Positions 62,801-64,000 of a stretch of DNA of 64,000 bases are shown here, in pieces; positions within the stretch are counted from its first letter, which is position 1, and every line of letters begins with the position of its first letter. A program made the position numbers and the translations under genes. This stretch comes from Gephyromycinifex aptenodytis (GTDB lineage Bacteria > Actinomycetota > Actinomycetes > Actinomycetales > Dermatophilaceae). The stretch is from contig NZ_CP051155.1 of assembly GCF_012277275.1 (NCBI RefSeq), positions 2,914,001 to 2,978,000 on the forward strand, read 5' to 3'. The notes below the pieces were generated by a model, which had not been told where the DNA came from, did not search any database, and saw nothing but the letters and a program-made list of their open reading frames with translations.

Positions 62801-63598
62801 ATGGACATGCGCGCTGAGTTGCCGATTACCGAAGGCCCGGTGCTTGCCTCGTTCGAGGATGGGGTCGTCACCATCACGATGAACCGGCCGGAAACACTGA
62901 ACGCCGTTACCGCCCCGATGATGAACCACATCGAGCAGCTCATCATGGCCGCTTCCGATCTGGAGGGCGCCCGTGCCATCGTGCTGCGCGCTGCCGGCAA
63001 GGGGTTCTGCTCCGGAGCGGACCTCAGCCCCGAAGAGGGGGAGAAGGCTTCCACCGCCACCATCGACGCCGGCAATGGGGTCGTCACGGCGATGCGTCAA
63101 GCCCCACTGCCGGTGGTGTGTGTGGTCCAGGGCGCGTGCGCCGGGATCGGGGTGTCCATCGCGTTGGCCGCCGACCTCGTCGTGGCCTCGGAGAAGGCGT
63201 TCTTCCTGCTCGCGTTCGCCAACATCGGCCTGATGCCCGATGGCGGGGCCACCGCTTTGGTGTCCGCGGCAGTCGGTCGGCCTCGGGCGATGCGAATGGC
63301 TTTGCTGGGGGAGCGGGTGTACGCCGCGCAGGCAGAAGCGTGGGGCCTGATCTCTCACGTCGTCAGCCCGGAGGCGTTAGACGAGGAGACGGACACGTTG
63401 GTCCGCAAGCTCGCAGAGGGCCCCTCGCGGGCTTACGCAGCGACGAAGCACGCCGTCAACGAGGCGACGCTGCAGGAACTGTCGCAGGCATTCCAGCGGG
63501 AACGCTACGGACAGTCGGCCCTGCTGCACTCTGCGGACTTCGAAGAAGGCGCTGCTGCCTTCCGGGAGCGGCGCCCGGCCCGCTTCAGCGGCTGCTGA
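62801..63598 (+). CDS. Enoyl-CoA hydratase/isomerase family protein
   Basis: 265 residues of the crotonase family. The first oxyanion-hole segment is GKGFCSGADLS, and the second is VQGACAGIGVSIALAADLVVAS. IGLMPDGGATALVSAAVG carries the catalytic aspartate in the place where hydratases use glutamate, as in PaaG-type isomerases. ATG 62801 has a GGAGGTCAAGA ribosome-binding site. It may belong with the acyl-CoA genes before the rrn operon. The 3' end overlaps the convergent maf gene by 14 bp. Confidence 0.9.
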   Translation: MDMRAELPITEGPVLASFEDGVVTITMNRPETLNAVTAPMMNHIEQLIMAASDLEGARAIVLRAAGKGFCSGADLSPEEGEKASTATIDAGNGVVTAMRQAPLPVVCVVQGACAGIGVSIALAADLVVASEKAFFLLAFANIGLMPDGGATALVSAAVGRPRAMRMALLGERVYAAQAEAWGLISHVVSPEALDEETDTLVRKLAEGPSRAYAATKHAVNEATLQELSQAFQRERYGQSALLHSADFEEGAAAFRERRPARFSGC

Positions 63599-64000
63599 GG
63601 CTCGTCAAGTCGAACCAGCCGACCCCGGCTTGCCGGGCCAGGCTGCGCAGCAGCGGCAGGCTGATACCGACGACGTTGTGGTGATCGCCATCGATGCGCT
63701 CCACGAATGCCCCACCCAGGCCGTCGATCGTGAAAGCTCCTGCTGCGTGCATCGGCTCGCCGGTAGCGACGTAGCTTTCGATCTCGTCGCGGCTCAACTG
63801 CGCGAAGTGGACGGTGGTCGAGGCGACGGCGCCGATGGTGGCGCCGCTGCCCGACTCCGCGTGGTGTCGTAGATCGACCAGCCAGTGGCCGGTGTGCAGC
63901 ACCCCGGACTTGCCGGACATCGCCAGCCAGCGTTGGACCGCCTCCTGCGGTGAGGCAGGCTTGCCGTGGACCTGTCCATCCAGTTCCAGGACCGAGTCGC
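63585..64000 (-). CDS. maf: Maf family nucleotide pyrophosphatase, C-terminal part
   Basis: The frame remains open to the end of the window, so the N-terminus is missing. The visible part begins inside CDSVLELDGQVHGKPASPQEA (the Maf D-S-V and K-P motif) and continues with HTGHWLVDL, STTVHFAQLSRDEIESYVATGEP and AFTIDGLGGAFVERIDGDHHNVVGISLPLL, all characteristic of Maf. The family hydrolyses dTTP/UTP or modified nucleotides to keep them out of nucleic acids. Confidence 0.93.
   Translation of the reverse strand, partial: DSVLELDGQVHGKPASPQEAVQRWLAMSGKSGVLHTGHWLVDLRHHAESGSGATIGAVASTTVHFAQLSRDEIESYVATGEPMHAAGAFTIDGLGGAFVERIDGDHHNVVGISLPLLRSLARQAGVGWFDLTSLSSR

Overview
High-GC Gram-positive (Actinomycetota) chromosomal DNA. 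The 16S and 23S genes, the conserved block sucD–perM-like–purN–purH–folD–DUF3017–mdh, the MoxR/DUF58/SpoIIM/RDD cluster, the MT0933-type antitoxin-like gene and the LpdA-type flavoprotein all point to an actinomycete. A member of the Micrococcales (Dermatophilaceae/Intrasporangiaceae neighbourhood) is my inference. Most of the window is core genome. I see no prophage, transposase, integrase or CRISPR array.

Layout. 1–4259: end of sucD, a PLP-dependent threonine/serine dehydratase, a prepilin peptidase, a PerM-like membrane protein and purN. 4232–11396: a self-contained accessory module between purN and purH. It has a LuxR-type response regulator and a divergent histidine kinase, then an operon encoding a 38-residue signal-peptide-bearing micropeptide, a lipoprotein, a peptidoglycan-binding HlyD-like adaptor, and a MacB-type ATPase and permease. 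Near-identical 18-bp palindromes lie upstream of the regulator gene and upstream of the export operon, so the two-component system probably controls the transporter. 11453–17465: a ZTP riboswitch ahead of purH, then a DMT transporter, three tandem 42-bp hairpin repeats, a lipoprotein, folD, DUF3017 and mdh. 17682–24211: aquaporin, a proline-rich protein, monomeric isocitrate dehydrogenase, a small cysteine-containing protein and two tandem paralogous HTH proteins. 24401–33764: secreted metzincin, trpS, 2H phosphoesterase, D,D-carboxypeptidase, a GT4 mannosyltransferase divergent from mannose-1-phosphate guanylyltransferase, an M20 amidohydrolase and a secreted HAF-repeat protein. 33913–41039: RDD, SpoIIM, DUF58, MoxR, DUF4350, DUF4129 and a multi-pass membrane protein. 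41214–46882: LpdA-like flavoprotein, antitoxin-like protein, biotin carboxylase/BCCP, VWA protein and an HTH protein. 46968–53008: a peptide/oligopeptide ABC operon with a fused ATPase. 53227–56743: a MerR regulator divergent from an acyl-CoA dehydrogenase, followed by an acyl-CoA carboxylase beta subunit. 57155–62633: a complete rrn operon (16S–23S–5S, no tRNA). 62801–64000: enoyl-CoA hydratase and the end of a maf gene.

Functional links. One-carbon/purine genes (purN, purH, folD, ZTP riboswitch) sit beside TCA-cycle genes (sucD, mdh, icd). The acyl-CoA dehydrogenase, carboxylase beta, biotin carboxylase and enoyl-CoA hydratase form a scattered acyl-CoA degradation set. Many genes have a TANNNT hexamer 6–7 nt before the start codon and no Shine-Dalgarno sequence, which suggests widespread leaderless transcription. 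The strongest candidate for an undescribed system is the micropeptide–lipoprotein–adaptor–ABC module with its palindromic operators.
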